The notes: generated from the sequence alone by a model not told the origin. Counted from the first letter of the stretch, positions 47,302 to 59,663 are shown. The stretch: DNA of 64,000 nt from Ailurus styani (GCA_002007465.1 LNAC01000003.1:9709515-9773514), one strand, 5' to 3'. Numbers and translations: made by a program.

Positions 47302-48060
47302 GTTAGTTTTCTATTACTTCCAGAACGAATTACCTCAATTTCAGTGGCTTAAATTACATAAATGAATTAATAAATCAGTTCTAGAGGTGATAAGTGTAAC
47401 ATGGGTCTCACCAGTTTAAGACTGAAGTGTTGGTACTTCTTTCTGGAGTACTTTTTTCTTCCTGGAGGTTCTAGGAGAGAACATGTATCATGCCTTCTCC
47501 AAGTTCTAGAGGCTGCCTGTATTCTTTGATTCATGGCCCCCTCATCTTCAGAGCAAAAAGTTCCTCTTCTCAGTCCATCTTCCCAATCCTTTTGTCTTTA
47601 CTGCTTTTTCTCTAACTAAAGCCAGGATGGATTCTCCACGTTTAAGAATTTGATTGGGCCCAGGGTGCCTGGGTGGCTTGGTGTGCCTGGGTGGCTCAGT
47701 CAGTCAGCGTCGGCCTTGGGCTCAGGTCATGATTCCCGATTCTGGAATCAAGCCCAATATCAGGTTCTGCACTGGGTTGTCTGCTCAGCCAGGAGTTGGC
47801 TTCTTCCTCTCCCTCTGTGATCTCTCTTGCTTTTGCTCTCTCTCAAATAAATAAATAAAATCTTAAAAAAAAAAAAAAGATTAGATTTGGCCCACTGGGG
47901 TAAAACAGGATAAGCTCTCCATCTCATGATTATATTCTTAATGATATCTGCAAAATCTTTTGCCATTTAAGATAATAGAATGATTATGATTAATATTCAT
48001 AAGTCAGGGGATAAGGGCATAAACATCTTTGGGGCCATTATTCTTCTACCACAAAAAACA
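47302..48060 (-). mobile_element. MaLR/MLT1-type LTR, antisense, split by a SINE
   Basis: The left part (47,302-47,662) reads 'gttagttttctattacttcc', 'cagtggcttaaattacataa', 'tctagaggctgcctgtattc', 'catggccccctcatcttcag'. The right part (47,878-48,060) reads 'gatatctgcaaaatcttttg', 'gggataagggcataaacat', 'ggggccattattcttctacc', 'aca'. Together they give a nearly full antisense LTR interrupted by one Can-SINE. Confidence 0.85.
47663..47877 (+). mobile_element. Can-SINE with duplicated head, sense
   Basis: Sense copy. The tRNA-related head occurs twice: 'gggtgcctgggtggcttgg' is followed at once by 'tgtgcctgggtggctcagtc'. The rest is normal and ends in an AAATAAATAAATAAAATC tail plus poly-A. 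The flanks are only weakly repeated (about 47,646-47,662 and 47,878-47,893). Confidence 0.88.
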
Positions 48061-50359
48061 TGACTATCACGTTGTCATCATGTCATTGATCGTAGATGAT
48101 TTAGAAAAAGATAAAAAAGATTTTAGTCTTTCATAAAGAACTATAATTAAATGAAAATGCCGAAGACCCATCAAGATACATGATACCCAAATAACTGGAT
48201 TTTTAAACTACCAACAAGACAAATAGAAGTGTGGCAAAAGCACTTTTATTTCATGCATCATACAGTTATACTATTTTATTACTTACAAGTGTGGAAAACA
48301 AAAACAATGGAAGCTATATATATCTGTTGAACTTGAGCTAGAACATAAAAAATATTTTATAAAATATAGATGTATAGGGAACTAGATTCAAAATATATAT
48401 ATTTGCAACATATAAATGAAAGGAGAAATAACTTATAAGAATATAAAATGCAAGAAACAAGAGATGTATTGTCCTTTAAAAGGGAGTCTGATGTCTAGGA
48501 TGATATGATGGGCTAAAATTTCCAGTAAGATTATCTGAAAGTTGAGATGTGGGCATCCCTTTTGTAATGTTCCTGTTCAGGCAGTTCAAGCTTTTTCAGT
48601 CAAGGGGGAAATTAACACATGAGACAATGAGACACTTTGTTCTTTTGGGTAAGCTATCTAGTATCTACTAGTTTTCCTCAGAATCTAATTATTTGTAGCA
48701 TTATAGTGAAATCATGTAAGAACTCTGAGAGTTTATCCTTATTTTAATTCTTTGCTATATTTGGATGCCATTTTCATTTTATTACAAATTATAGTCTTTA
48801 TAGCATATCAGATGCATCTATTTTTTAGACTTTTCAGATAAAGTTTGCAAAGTTCAGTAAAGCAGAATTACCTGAAAGGAAAATCCTTTAATTGATCAGT
48901 GGTCCACCTGGGTAAACAAATTTACTTATATGGAATTTGCTCCAAGAATGAGCCACAAGAGAATGTTTTGGCAAGAAATGAGGCTTGCTTCTGATTTCCA
49001 ATAAAGATTTGAGTTGAAACAGTGTGTGTTCACTTAATCTTGTTAAATGTAGCACAAAACACTAAGTGTATTAGAGCGTGTATTTAAATGATAACAAACC
49101 CTGCTGTTAAAGCTAATAGGAAACAGTTCTTTTCTCATTGAGTTTCCACATTCAAGCATTCCTTTAGATATCATTTACTATGACTTCTTATAGTTGACTA
49201 CAATATGTCTTTCCTTATTGCTAAGCAACAGTTTCTTTTTTTGTTAAAGTGATAAAATTTGGGACAACACTCTATTCAGAGGAATATCTACTAATGTGAA
49301 ATGCACAAATATTTAAACCTAATTAGATCATTATGATTGAAAAATAATAATTGAATTTAATGATGATGATAATAATAGACATCCCAATATTGAGACTTTT
49401 TCTATTAAGGATTATTTTCTGTATTTAAATTAATCATCACATCTGAAGCTTGCTATGCCTCAATTAAAATACAAAAATTAAAGTAGCTTTGCTCTTGTGT
49501 GCCTACCCTTACTAAGGTGAGTTTGGTTTGTGGGAGCAGGGATAGGGGGTCGAGGAGGGTAATCCAACAGAAGAGTAGTGTAATACTTAAATTCTTCATC
49601 TTCAGTAGGAGACTTTAGGTTCACTCTACCTTAAGGCAGTGTGATGACCTCTCAGTATCCCTTCCAGCCTCAAGTACCTGTGAAGTAAAAAGCATTTATA
49701 AAAACTTTAGAACACTTCTTGAAATATATAGTTATAAAAGATAAAGAGTCCCTGAAGCATATTCTGCACTGAAGAACAATATTGTTTATTACCTCTCTGT
49801 TAAATTTAACAAGAAAAATGTCAGACGAAACATTGAGAAGTTTGTTTCCAAGTAATAGGAATGGCCATATTCTCCCAAGCATCGGCTGGATGTGTATCCA
49901 AGGCTTAAGAGCTTGTTATAAAACTACCAACATTGAATCTTTTTCACGGTCATTACAGAATCAAATGCTGTATGTCTGTCTTATTAAATTTCATTCTAAT
50001 TTATTTGATCAATAAAACCGATATAAATAGCCAACTTACAGCACCTTTTTGGGTTTTTCTCCCTAATAATAATGGATATGGGCTATATTCTATTGTGCCT
50101 TGACCAGGCAACTTTTTACTTTATCAACTGTAATGAAGTAAAAGTAAGCCTACAGATGACCTCAATTTGGAGAACATAAATGAAAAATGAAGTGCGTTTC
50201 CATAGAGCAATTATGACATGGTTGAATATAAAATATTTGGAATAACTTAAACCTATTTTCATATTACTACATTGAGTACAGGAGCTACATAAATAAAGAA
50301 TAAAATCAACTACACCATTTCCAGTTTTTTAGGCGGTAAAAAAATAAAGCTTAAGGATA
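48061..50359. other. AT-rich unannotated sequence
   Basis: About 2.3 kb with no gene. A weak MIR-like 3' segment may lie at about 49,640-49,680 ('tatcccttccagcctcaag'). Confidence 0.45.
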
Positions 50360-50590
50360 ATAATAGCTAAGTTATTATGTTCCAGACACTATTTCATTTG
50401 CTTTATTTTCATTAACTGATTAAATCTTCACACTATCTTGTTATTATCTTCATTTTACTGATGTGGAAGTAAGCCCAAAATGGTGAAGTTGCCAAGGTGA
50501 CACTAATAGTAAGTGGTAAAATCAAGGCTCAAATATTTTTGCCACTTTGGAGCCCACCCTCTAAACTTCCACCTCATATACATCCTTTCA
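50360..50590 (-). repeat. MIR SINE, antisense
   Basis: 'ttatgttccagacactattt', 'gattaaatcttcacactatc', 'cattttactgatgtggaag' and 'actaatagtaagtggtaaaa' follow antisense MIR order. Confidence 0.85.
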
Positions 50591-51600
50591 GTAATTACCT
50601 GTGTCTTTCCTCAGACTCTTACCTGTTAACGGGATGTCTTCCTCTCCAGTTCTACATGTTGAAAAGTCTCTCCAAAGTTAGAGAATTAGTGGTGATCCTA
50701 GGGAGAATACTTAGATTTCTTTTTACCTTATAATTCCATTGTATTTCCTATTATGTTTCAATGTGTCTAGATGCCCATTCTAGTTTGCAGGTGGGAGAAA
50801 AGGAAGATTAATGAATTGATATTTTGATTGTAATATCGTATCTTCATTACTTGTCTTTGTATAAGGACTTTATGGAATATACTGTAGAAGAAACAACAAT
50901 TAATAAGAACTGTTGAAATGGGGGGGATGAGACTATTACCAAAACAATTAAACCCTCAAATTTAACTTAGAAAATTTACAAGATCCATATATATATATTC
51001 CAGACATTAAAAAAGACATTCCTCTGTATTTACTGACCATAAAATGATTTATAACAGAAGTGATAACCGATTTGGGCCTTAAAAATATGTATAATTCTGA
51101 CAGAATTCTAATCACGGGGAGTTTGGTGGAAAAGCAAACAACAACAACAAAACAAAACAAAACAAAAAAAGCAAGGGGGGAACAAACTTGGGGAAAGGCA
51201 GCTAGTAAGGTTTAATAAAAAGCACAAGATAGAGGAAGAGACTTTAGTAGAAAATAATTTGAAAAGTTAGTTAATTTATATCCGATTAGGTCTAATTTTA
51301 GAAATTAAGGCAAATTATTTAGGCTCTGTGGGATAAGCAAGAGGTAGTACTAGATTTTCAGAGCTAAGTGGTATCTAAGTCCCAGCAGAAAGACCAGCTG
51401 TGGCTAAATGAAACATCTCAAGGTTGGTTTGGGTGGGAGTACGAGGAGAGTAGCTTCATCGAATTCAGCCAGGTTTTTCATGAAGGATGCTACTTTTAGC
51501 AAATAAAAGAATTGAATGTGAATTAGACTCCCTGAGAATTTGAATTCAACATTTTACTCTGAGGGCAGGGCTATTATGAATTTTGCCAACTTTTGCATCC
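50591..51600. other. AT-rich unannotated sequence
   Basis: No gene or classifiable repeat is visible. An A-rich CAAAACAAAACAAAACAAA run lies at about 51,143-51,171. Confidence 0.45.
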
Positions 51601-52700
51601 TCAACCCCTGAAGGTGTGCCTGTTCCATAGAAAGTACTGATACACCTTGGTTAAATGAATGACCAAGAAGGTCAAAAGTTTTAAGCATTGGGTAAAATGT
51701 ACATAAACTGGGAGGGTGTCAACCATTTAGTGGCTGAGAAGATCAGACATAAGATACAAGTAGAATAACAAATGAGTTGGGCAAATTGTTCAGAAAAGAG
51801 ACATTGGGAAGATGTTATAAAATGCCCAGTTCTATTGGATGGTTGTTCTTAATACATAAGACACATAATAGATACTCAATAAATATTGGCTGAATTAAGA
51901 AATAAAATGAAAGCTACTCCAAAAAAATCAGCAATCACATTGTTAACTGTGGCTTAAGAGGATTAGTATGGTTAAAGTGGAAGGGGAATTAGGTGTGGCA
52001 GAAGACACCCCAGGCAGTGAGAGTAATTAGGTGTCCATTGAATGTCCCAGGGGAGCCACGCAGGAAGGATTGGGAGGGTAGGACCCACAGAATTGGATAA
52101 CTAATTGAATGTAGAGATGAGAGCATGATAGAGATCAAATATTCAATTGAGTTAAGGAGGACAATGCTGATGCCATTAACTAAGTAAGGAAAGAGCGGAC
52201 TTGCTGGGAAAGAGTGCATTCTGTTTTTGATATGCTGAGCTGAGGCCATTGTGGGACATCTGTGGATAAATTGCCAGTAGGAAATGCAAGAGTTGAATTA
52301 AGGAGTAATAATTCAGTGCTGGTGATATAGGTTTGGAGGTCATTATTAAAAGTATATACTTAAATCCATGCAAAGAAGTGAGATAATCAAGAAGGAATGA
52401 TGTAGAATATAGAATGAAAAGGGAACTAAAAGAACAACTCTAATTTGAACATTTAAGGAATAGTGGAAAAACAGGAGACAAAAAATGGCTAGAGAAAGCG
52501 ATTAGAATTATCTGGTGTCAAAAAACTCAAGACATTTGAAAGAAATGATTTATCATCTTACATTTTTATCACTTTCTATGTGCATTGTTTCAGTTAGTTT
52601 TTAAAAGAACCTGCATTATCTGAGGCTGATAAGGGAGAGTTGAGACGAAAATCTTGTTTCCTGTGACTTTAGGCTCAGATTCTTAAAGGTATATGGTTCT
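51600..52700 (+). repeat. Possible second copy of the old repeat at 4.9-6.0 kb
   Basis: 'attgaatgtcccaggggagc', 'aaattgccagtaggaaatgc' and 'gtgatataggtttggaggtc' recall, in order, the same poorly remembered mammal-wide repeat. Limits, strand and family are uncertain. The minus-strand frame at 51,989-52,249 overlaps it and looks spurious. Confidence 0.3.
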
Positions 52701-53369
52701 AAAGTTGAACCAAATGGAGACTGTGAGTAGACGTATGAATTTAGGGATCAGGATGTCACTGGCATCCTTTGAGAAAACATGTTCCATAGGAGAATGGAAC
52801 TGGAATGCAGGGAGTTAGAATCGAGCTGTGGGGAAGTAGAGGCAATTATTAACTAACACACACACAACTATTAGAGACTTAAAAAGACATTTCCAGTTGC
52901 CTATAAATAGAAAGTAGAGGGAGGAATGTGTTAAAGTTCTCAAGAGAAAAATGATAGGCCTCAATATCTGAAGTACTTTAGCTATGTGTGAATTTCATGA
53001 ACCTTCATTTGTGAATATATTACAGCAAAAGAGAAGAATTTATCAGATTGTAAAAGAATTTGTCTCTAAAAAAGTACAAAAAATAGATTTGTACTTATCA
53101 CTAAGCTGTTGGGCCCATTTCAACCAGATATATAAGGAAACTAAGGTAAAGCCATTTTACTCAGACTGGTTGATGGCATCGCTACATGAATTAATTAAAG
53201 GATTTAGACAAAATTGAATTTTTAACATTCATATGCATTATTGGAGATCTTTAGATTATGGGAAAGAAAATGAATAATTCCTTGGGTGGTTGTATTTATT
53301 GCCATACTTGCAGTTAATTTACTTCACAGTTCAGCCACTCCGAACTGAAGAGCAGTCATGTTTTCATTT
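52701..53369. other. AT-rich unannotated sequence
   Basis: No gene is supported. The 77-codon frame at 52,984-53,217 has no recognisable domain. Confidence 0.45.
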
Positions 53370-53512
53370 TCAGGGTTTTTAACCTGTGGAATTGGATGGA
53401 CTTCCTTTGGGCCCCAGGACTCTCTGGAAATTAGACACAAAATGTTGAATGTATGTACATTTTTATAAGGAAAAGTTCCATGGCTTTCCTCAAGATCCCA
53501 CACTGCCCATCA
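53370..53512 (+). repeat. Possible MER58-like hAT-Charlie fragment
   Basis: 'cagggtttttaacctgtgga', 'ggatggacttcctttgggcc', 'gaatgtatgtacatttttat' and 'ttccatggctttcctcaag' recall a non-autonomous hAT-Charlie element in this order. The family name is from memory. Confidence 0.5.
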
Positions 53513-54644
53513 CTTTCCTTGTTGAGATGAACATTATCTACAGTTACAGCTGGCTTTCAAAAGTAGTAATTTTTAGTGCATCTTTAACTTGGTGAAAATG
53601 ACCTTGTCATACAGCTGTGGCTTAAAAATAAAAAATTTATTTTCATTTTCCACAGCACAATTTTGTTCCAAAATCCCTCTCTTTATTTTTAAAATCAAAG
53701 CAGTCCTACAATTCCTGTGGTAGATGATTTGAGGTGCTTTGATTTGTTAACTTGTAAGGAAGAGAAAAACTGGCTTTGAAATCATAAGTTTTTTATTTGG
53801 AGAGCTGGTGAAAAAAATGATTTTCCCTATGTAATAAGCAAAAGAACTTTCTAACCTTGGAATCTTTTTTTTTTTTCTATTCCACATGCTAGAAATAGCA
53901 ATTTCTAAGTTCTTATAAACCTTTATAAGTTTTTGTGAATTGTTAATTTAGAAATACAGGCATAAGAGGAAACAGCTGTATCAGAATATGTAACTTGTGG
54001 GCTCTGAACCTCAGTGTTCTCATCAGATATGATGATGTTAAACTGAAAAGCCACTGAGATATTATCCAGATCAGGTGAAAACTATGAAGGAGGCCAGTCA
54101 TATTAGTAATTTATCATGACCCTAATAAATTGACTAGTCAGTATTTTGCCTCAATGTTTGTGATTAGCTATATTTTTACAGCAATATAAAATTGATGGTT
54201 ATGTAAGAGACATTTAGTCTATGAAACCAGAAAATTTTGTGTATTAATACTACAACTATAGATAGATAGATAGATATAGAACTATTTACCTAAATATAAT
54301 TCATTAGAAATAGAACTCAAGAAATTCTTATTCTGTTTATTTCTCTGAGTAGAACCCTATATTTCCTATGTGAAGTAAAATGTTATATTTTAATAAATTC
54401 TGTTTTTCAAGCTAATTAGGCATCCCTGAGTTGTTGATGTTTACCAGATAGACGCTCCCCAAATTTTAGTCCTCTGTTCATTCAAAAATATCACTTATCC
54501 ACATTTAACTTCCACACACTAACCTTTGCATTTTTGCATCTTGGAACCCGTGAATAGTAGTAACTCAAGGAAGTGTCAACAGAAAATAAAAAGTTTTTCT
54601 ATCAAGATTGTACTCATTTGTTTTTAAGCTTAAAGCTGCAACAT
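53513..54644. other. AT-rich unannotated sequence
   Basis: No gene is visible. It contains a short (GATA)n tract at about 54,259-54,276. Confidence 0.5.
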
Positions 54645-54870
54645 CTAGGTACACTGTGATTCTGGGGGAAAGTGAAGACTTTGGTGTTTGACACCTGCGT
54701 TTAAGTCTTGTTTATAGTGTGTTCTAGCTTTAAAACTTCTGGCTTTTCATCATTATCTTTGTGTCCTATCCCCTTATTTTTTGAAAGTGGATAATAATAT
54801 TTATCTTACCTTCCATACTGAAGTCCAAGACTACTAAATGTAATTAGATGAAAATGGTTGGTAACATCCC
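54645..54870 (+). repeat. MIR SINE, sense
   Basis: 'gaagactttggtgtttgaca', 'cctgcgtttaagtcttgttt' and the later 'gtggataataatatttatct' match the sense MIR order, diverged. Confidence 0.65.
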
Positions 54871-55757
54871 CTCCCCTCAAAGAAAATAAGTAAATGTATC
54901 CTGTGGCTATTTGTAGCCATTTTTGCAAAACATTAAAAAAAAAATCTCACCTCTTTTTGTTCTTCCTTCTCATTTCCTATAGTTCACTTTCCTATCATTG
55001 CATACTCTGTCAGAATTTTGGCAATAATCTGCAATGCGGTTTTTAAAAGTTCTTTATTCTTTCTTAGTATTTGTTAGTATGAAAATGAAATGAAACAGAT
55101 TATTTATATATGGAAGAATTGCATGGATGCTTTGATCCTGTCGAGGTAATCAGTGGAAACAGGATTATAGACTTATAGGGGTACAAATGGGTGAACAAAT
55201 CTTTGTTAATACATGTTCTATAAACACACTACATTTTGACCCATGCAAATGATGGAAGAGGGGGAGAAGCAGGAAAAGTAAGATCAGAAGCAGAAGGCTG
55301 AGGAACTGCCAAGGATGAGCAGATCCTAGCAGATAAAGCCCTTCCTGGGTGTGGCCAGTGTTCAAACACTGCAATGCTTTTTTTCTTTTCATTTTGTACA
55401 ATTAAAGGCTTAAGAAGTCTCTAATTCATGGAAATTCATCAAAAAGAAAACAGTGCTTACTTCAGACTTCTTAATAGAGGCATAGATTATCTTATACTGT
55501 CATTAGGCTTTCATGAATTCTTAGATGTCAAACAATGCTGTTTAATTTTCACTGTTCATAATGGATTAGAGTCAAGTTGTGTTTGTACATAGTATATTTC
55601 TACATCAAGGAATTTCTCTAAAGGAAAGGCAATAGCACTGGATTGCAGGCTGCTTTGATTTTAGTTTTTGTCTTGCTATTATATGTTCAGGAAATCTTTA
55701 ATCATTTTAGCTATAATAGCCATCATATAACTCTGAAATTGTGTTGTGCAAGAGGCA
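54871..55757. other. AT-rich unannotated sequence
   Basis: No gene is supported. The 78-codon minus-strand frame at 55,165-55,401 is leucine-rich by composition and has no recognisable domain. Confidence 0.5.
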
Positions 55758-56170
55758 ATGAAGGTGGTTGTTAAGACACGGACTCTGGAACAGGACTCCC
55801 CCCACCCCCCCACCCNNNNNNNNNNNNNNNNNNNNNNNNNNNNNNNNNNNNNNNNNNNNNNNNNNNNNNNNNNNNNNNNNNNNNNNNNNNNNNNNNNNNN
55901 NNNNNNNNNNNNNNNNNNNNNNNNNNNNNNNNNNNNNNNNNNNNNNNNNNNNNNNNNNNNNNNNNNNNNNNNNNNNNNNNNNNNNNNNNNNNNNNNNNNN
56001 NNNNNNNNNNNNNNNNNNNNNNNNNNNNNNNNNNNNNNNNNNNNNNNNNNNNNNNNNNNNNNNNNNNNNNNNNNNNNNNNNNNNNNNNNNCCCGCCCACC
56101 GCCCAGTTTTAAATCCCAACTCTATTCTTGGTAAAATGGGCTCATAAAATACCAGGTTCATAAAACTGAT
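55758..56170 (+). repeat. MIR SINE split by a C-rich tract and assembly gap
   Basis: The left half is 'gaaggtggttgttaagacac' and 'ggactctggaacaggactcc'. The right half, after the gap, is 'ccagttttaaatcccaactc' and 'cttggtaaaatgggctcata'. These are adjoining parts of one sense MIR, normally separated by only a few bases. Confidence 0.75.
55797..56103. other. C-rich tract with a 275-base assembly gap
   Basis: Positions 55,816-56,090 are N. Both edges are almost pure C with scattered A or G (about 55,797-55,815 and 56,091-56,103), so the missing part is probably a C-rich low-complexity tract. Open frames reported through this interval would be artefacts of the N run. Confidence 0.95.
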
Positions 56171-56568
56171 AGAGGTTCAAACAAGCTGATAAATGGAATA
56201 GACTCATGGAACATGAAGCTACTATAAATAATCAAATGTTAACTATGATTGTAATTCCTACCTGGCTGAGTTCTGGTACTATTTTAAATACTTACAGAGT
56301 CTAACAGTGTGTCTTTATGTGAGAATTAGATTTGTAATCATCCATTTTTGATACTGAGATTTGGTTCAGTGCATATATTTAAAGTGCTGCAAAGTTGTTG
56401 ATCGAATATAGGATTACAATTAGTGGTGGCTGCTTCTGGCCATTTCCATGAAGGACACATACATGCTTTCCAGAGTACATGTGTTCCCAAGTGTGTTGTA
56501 GCCTTTCTGGGAATTGATATCTAATTTTGGGTCAATTTCTCTTTAGCAAAGATTTGGCAGTCCCTTTT
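56171..56568. other. Unannotated unique sequence
   Basis: No gene or clear repeat is visible. Confidence 0.5.
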
Positions 56569-56587
56569 AAGGTAAAATAAAAGTATA

Positions 56588-56751
56588 TTTTTTAAAGATT
56601 TGTTTATTTGTTTGGAAGGGAGGGCAGAAAGAGAGTCTTAAACAGACCCAGTGCAGAGCCCACGTGGGGTTTGATCTCATGACCTTGAGATCATCACCTG
56701 AGCAGAAACCAAGAGTCGGATACTCAACTGACTGAGCCACCCATGCATCCC
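56588..56751 (-). mobile_element. Can-SINE, older subtype, antisense
   Basis: Antisense copy with 'ctcaactgactgagccaccc' at its right end and a shortened linker. The flanks aaggtaaaataaaagtat (from 56,569) and aaggcaaaaataaaaatat (from 56,752) are a diverged target-site duplication. Confidence 0.88.
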
Positions 56752-56770
56752 AAGGCAAAAATAAAAATAT

Positions 56771-57145
56771 TATGGCTGAGTTTCTAACAATTTAGGAAAA
56801 CATTTGATTTGCTTGATTTTCAGTTGTCAGGTTTGCTTTGTGACTAAAAAGCACAAATTATGTTTTGAGTCTCTCAGGTACTAGACATTATTATGTATTT
56901 CTTTTTGGTATCCTGCCCTTACCATTGGTAAATATGGCTAATGAAAAAATATATAGCCTGAATATTAACTTTTCATCATTTATTTTATTAGGGAGTAGAA
57001 AAATTTAATTAGACTATATATTTATTCAATAGAGAATGCTCTAAATAGCAAAACTGAAGCTTAAGTTTGCTTAGCAAACTTGATCTGTATTGAAAAATAC
57101 CAAAGAGAATGAAGAATAGATTTGGAGTTTTATTAGCAGAGAATA
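56771..57145. other. AT-rich unannotated sequence
   Basis: No gene or clear repeat is visible. Confidence 0.5.
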
Positions 57146-57161
57146 AAAATTTTTAAAAATG

Positions 57162-57338
57162 GGGCGCCTGGGTGGCTCAGTGGGTTAAGCCTCTGCCTTC
57201 GGCTCAGGTCATGATCTCAGGGTCCTGGGATCGAGGCCCACATTGGGCTCTCTGCTCAGTGGGGAGCCTGCTTCCCCCGCGTCTCTGCCTACTTCTGATC
57301 TCGCTCTCTATCAAATAAATAAATATAAAAATCTTTAA
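57162..57338 (+). mobile_element. Can-SINE (mustelid-type), sense
   Basis: Sense copy from 'ggggcgcctgggtggctcag' to an AAATAAATAAATATAAAAATC tail. The duplicated flank is AT-rich: aaaatttttaaaaatg before (57,146-57,161) and a similar aaaatttttttaaatg after (57,339-57,354). Confidence 0.9.
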
Positions 57339-57525
57339 AAAATTTTTTTAAATGTTCATAAGTAGAGGGTTAAATAGAAACTTATCTTCATAAATGCCAT
57401 TTGTAATGAGATAAGCACATGTCAGAAATACTTTATATATTTTATAATATATACATATAAAGAAGAATTCAGACTATGGTATCAATAATTTGTGGTTACA
57501 GTCAAATTAGAAACTGAGACTGAAG

Positions 57526-57710
57526 GGGTTCCTGGGTGGCTCAGTGGGTTAAAGCCTCTGCCTTCGGCTCAGGTCATGATCTCAGGGTCCTGGGATCCCC
57601 CTGCATCAGGCTCTGCACTCAATCTGCTTGTCTCTCGCTGTCTGCCTCTCCCCCATCTCAGGCTCTGTCTCTCTCTCAAATAAATAAATAAAATCTTTAA
57701 AAAAAAAATG
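57526..57710 (+). mobile_element. Can-SINE (mustelid-type), sense, shortened
   Basis: Sense copy with 'cctgggtggctcagtgggtt' and 'aaagcctctgccttcggctc'. The 'cgaggcccgcatcgg' part is reduced to 'cccctgcatcagg'. A weak flank match, agaaactgaga (57,509-57,519) and agaaactaaga (57,714-57,724), may be the target-site duplication. Confidence 0.85.
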
Positions 57711-57724
57711 GAAAGAAACTAAGA

Positions 57725-58388
57725 GTTAAAATCAGTAAGAGAACTCAACTTCTCACTCTAATCCTGTCGTCGATAGAAATCAAACTATAAATCAGCATTA
57801 ATAGCTTTTGTGCTTTCTCTAAGGCAGAAACACAGAAAACATCTTTTTTTCCCTCTGGAAATAGAAAAAAAATTTTTTTTTTCTCGAGCATCTTGAGTCT
57901 TTTCTATATCTACTGTCATTTTTAGAGCTGGAAATTACTTATTTCAGTTTGAAGATATATAGGAAAATACTTGGATATTTCCAGATTGCATCTCAACAGG
58001 AACTTCTCCCCCCCCCAAATAAAGAAAAAAAAAACAGATATGTATTAGGAATTATTTTGGCTAGTTTTGCAACTCGAAGGTGACTTCTTGTATGTATATA
58101 TGTATGTATGTATTTATTTATTTTTACATTCAAAAGAGCTCAGAAAGGCTGCTGAGTTTGGTTTAACAGTGTCTCGATGTCAGAGTGGATGTCTCAGAAT
58201 TTTTTGAGATTGGACAATATTTTCTTATCTGGTATTCATAGCGGCTACTATACCACCATAGGAAAAGGGTGTAAGCAAAAAGGAAACTCCAGACACATTT
58301 GTCCCCTTTTATCCAAAAAGCAAGTGCTTTCCCAGAAATCTCTTTAGCACTCTTCTCCTTGAACCTCCTAAGCCAGACTGTTTTATAT
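57725..58388. other. AT-rich unannotated sequence
   Basis: No gene is visible. A (TATG)n/(TTTA)n tract lies at about 58,091-58,123. Confidence 0.5.
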
Positions 58389-58926
58389 GGTATATTAGTT
58401 TCTAGGAATGCTCTAACAAAATATCATAGGCTGAGTGGCTTAAACAACAGAAGTTTATTTTCTCACAGTCTGGATCTCAGAAGTCCAAATCAAGGTGCCA
58501 TCAGGATTGGTTCCTGGCTTGCAGATGGTTGTCTTCTTGCCACTGTATCCTCACATGGTCTTTCCTCTGTATGCACACACAGGGAGAGAATTGGATCAGG
58601 GTCTCAAATCTCATGACCTCATTTAATCTTAATTTCCTCTCTTATGGCCCTATTTCCAAATACAGTTTCATTTGGGATTAGGGTTTCAACATAAAAAAGA
58701 TTTTTTTAAGATTTAATTTATTTATTTGAGAGAGAGGGAGAGAGAGCATGAGAAGGAAGAAGGTCAGAGGGAGAAGCAGACTCCCCATGGAGCTAGGAGC
58801 CTGATGCAGGACTCAATCCTGGGACTCCAGGATCATGACCTGAGCCAAAGGCAGTCACTTAACCAACTGAGCCACCCAGGCACCCTCAATATAAAAAATT
58901 TTGAAGGAACAGAATTTGGTTCATAA
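58389..58926 (-). mobile_element. MST/MLT1A-type LTR, antisense, split by a SINE
   Basis: The antisense LTR order is clear: 'gtatattagtttctaggaat', 'gagtggcttaaacaacagaa', 'agatggttgtcttcttgcca', 'tcctcacatggtctttcc', 'tttcatttgggattagggtt', 'tcaacataaaaaa'. It continues after the inserted SINE with 'ggaacagaatttggttcata' (58,907-58,926). Confidence 0.88.
58699..58885 (-). mobile_element. Can-SINE, older subtype, antisense, within an LTR
   Basis: Antisense copy with 'acttaaccaactgagccacc' at the right. The 13-bp duplication tcaacataaaaaa (58,686-58,698) and tcaatataaaaaa (58,886-58,898) has one mismatch. The target is the MaLR LTR around it. Confidence 0.93.
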
Positions 58927-59000
58927 TGTGGATACCTACAGCTTTAAAGGGGGTTGGATATTGGAGATCAGGATTGTCTGGTGTAGCTCGGAATAGGGTT

Positions 59001-59232
59001 TCTAATTTGGGGTTAGATAATTGTTGTGGGCATGGTCCTGTGCATTTTTTGATGCTTAGCAGCATCCCTGGCTTCTACCTCTAGTAGATGAAAACAGCAA
59101 ACTACCAAGCTCACTTACCTGCTCCCCCTTCTAAACTTGGGACAACTAAACATGTCTCTAAACATTGCCAAATGTACCCACGGAGTGAGAGTCAAAATCA
59201 TGTCCCCATCCCCCCAGTTGAGAACCACCAGC
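59001..59232 (-). repeat. MER5A-like hAT-Charlie element, antisense
   Basis: Ordered blocks of a MER5-type non-autonomous DNA transposon: 'gttagataattgttgtgggc', 'atggtcctgtgcattttttg', 'tagcagcatccctggcttct', 'atgtctctaaacattgccaa' and the terminal 'cccagttgagaaccacca'. Confidence 0.85.
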
Positions 59233-59520
59233 CCCTGAACAAAATATGGGATCTGCTAGTTACAATGTTAACATATTATGAGGGAACAGATTATGAGGTT
59301 AAGTTGTAGGATAGAGAGTTAATAGAGCCTGCCACAGGATTTCCTGTGTCTTCTATAATCTGTTTGTTACCCCAATGCTGGCTTGAACTCCTGATGTCAA
59401 TGTCAACCCTGCAGCCTGTTCTGGTGGAAGCTGTTGCCCTTTTTCCCCTTCTTACTTCAGGGCTGAAGATAGCATGGATGTCTGTGTTGTTACACTCTCA
59501 CTCAAGAAGTCCTACTGGAA
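59233..59520. other. Unannotated unique sequence
   Basis: No gene or clear repeat is visible. Confidence 0.5.
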
Positions 59521-59535
59521 AAATCATTTGAACTA

Positions 59536-59663
59536 GGGATGCCTGGGTGGCTCGGTTGATTAAGCAGCTGTCTTCGGCTCAGGTCATGATCCCAGGGTCC
59601 TGGGATCGAGTCCTGCATCAGGCTCCTTGCTTCTCCCTCTGCCTGCCACTCTGCCTGCTTGTG

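Noticed and set aside
55679..56161. Open frames of 114-160 codons on both strands across the gap
   Set aside because: They consist mainly of unknown residues from the 275-base N run and are artefacts of the gap.
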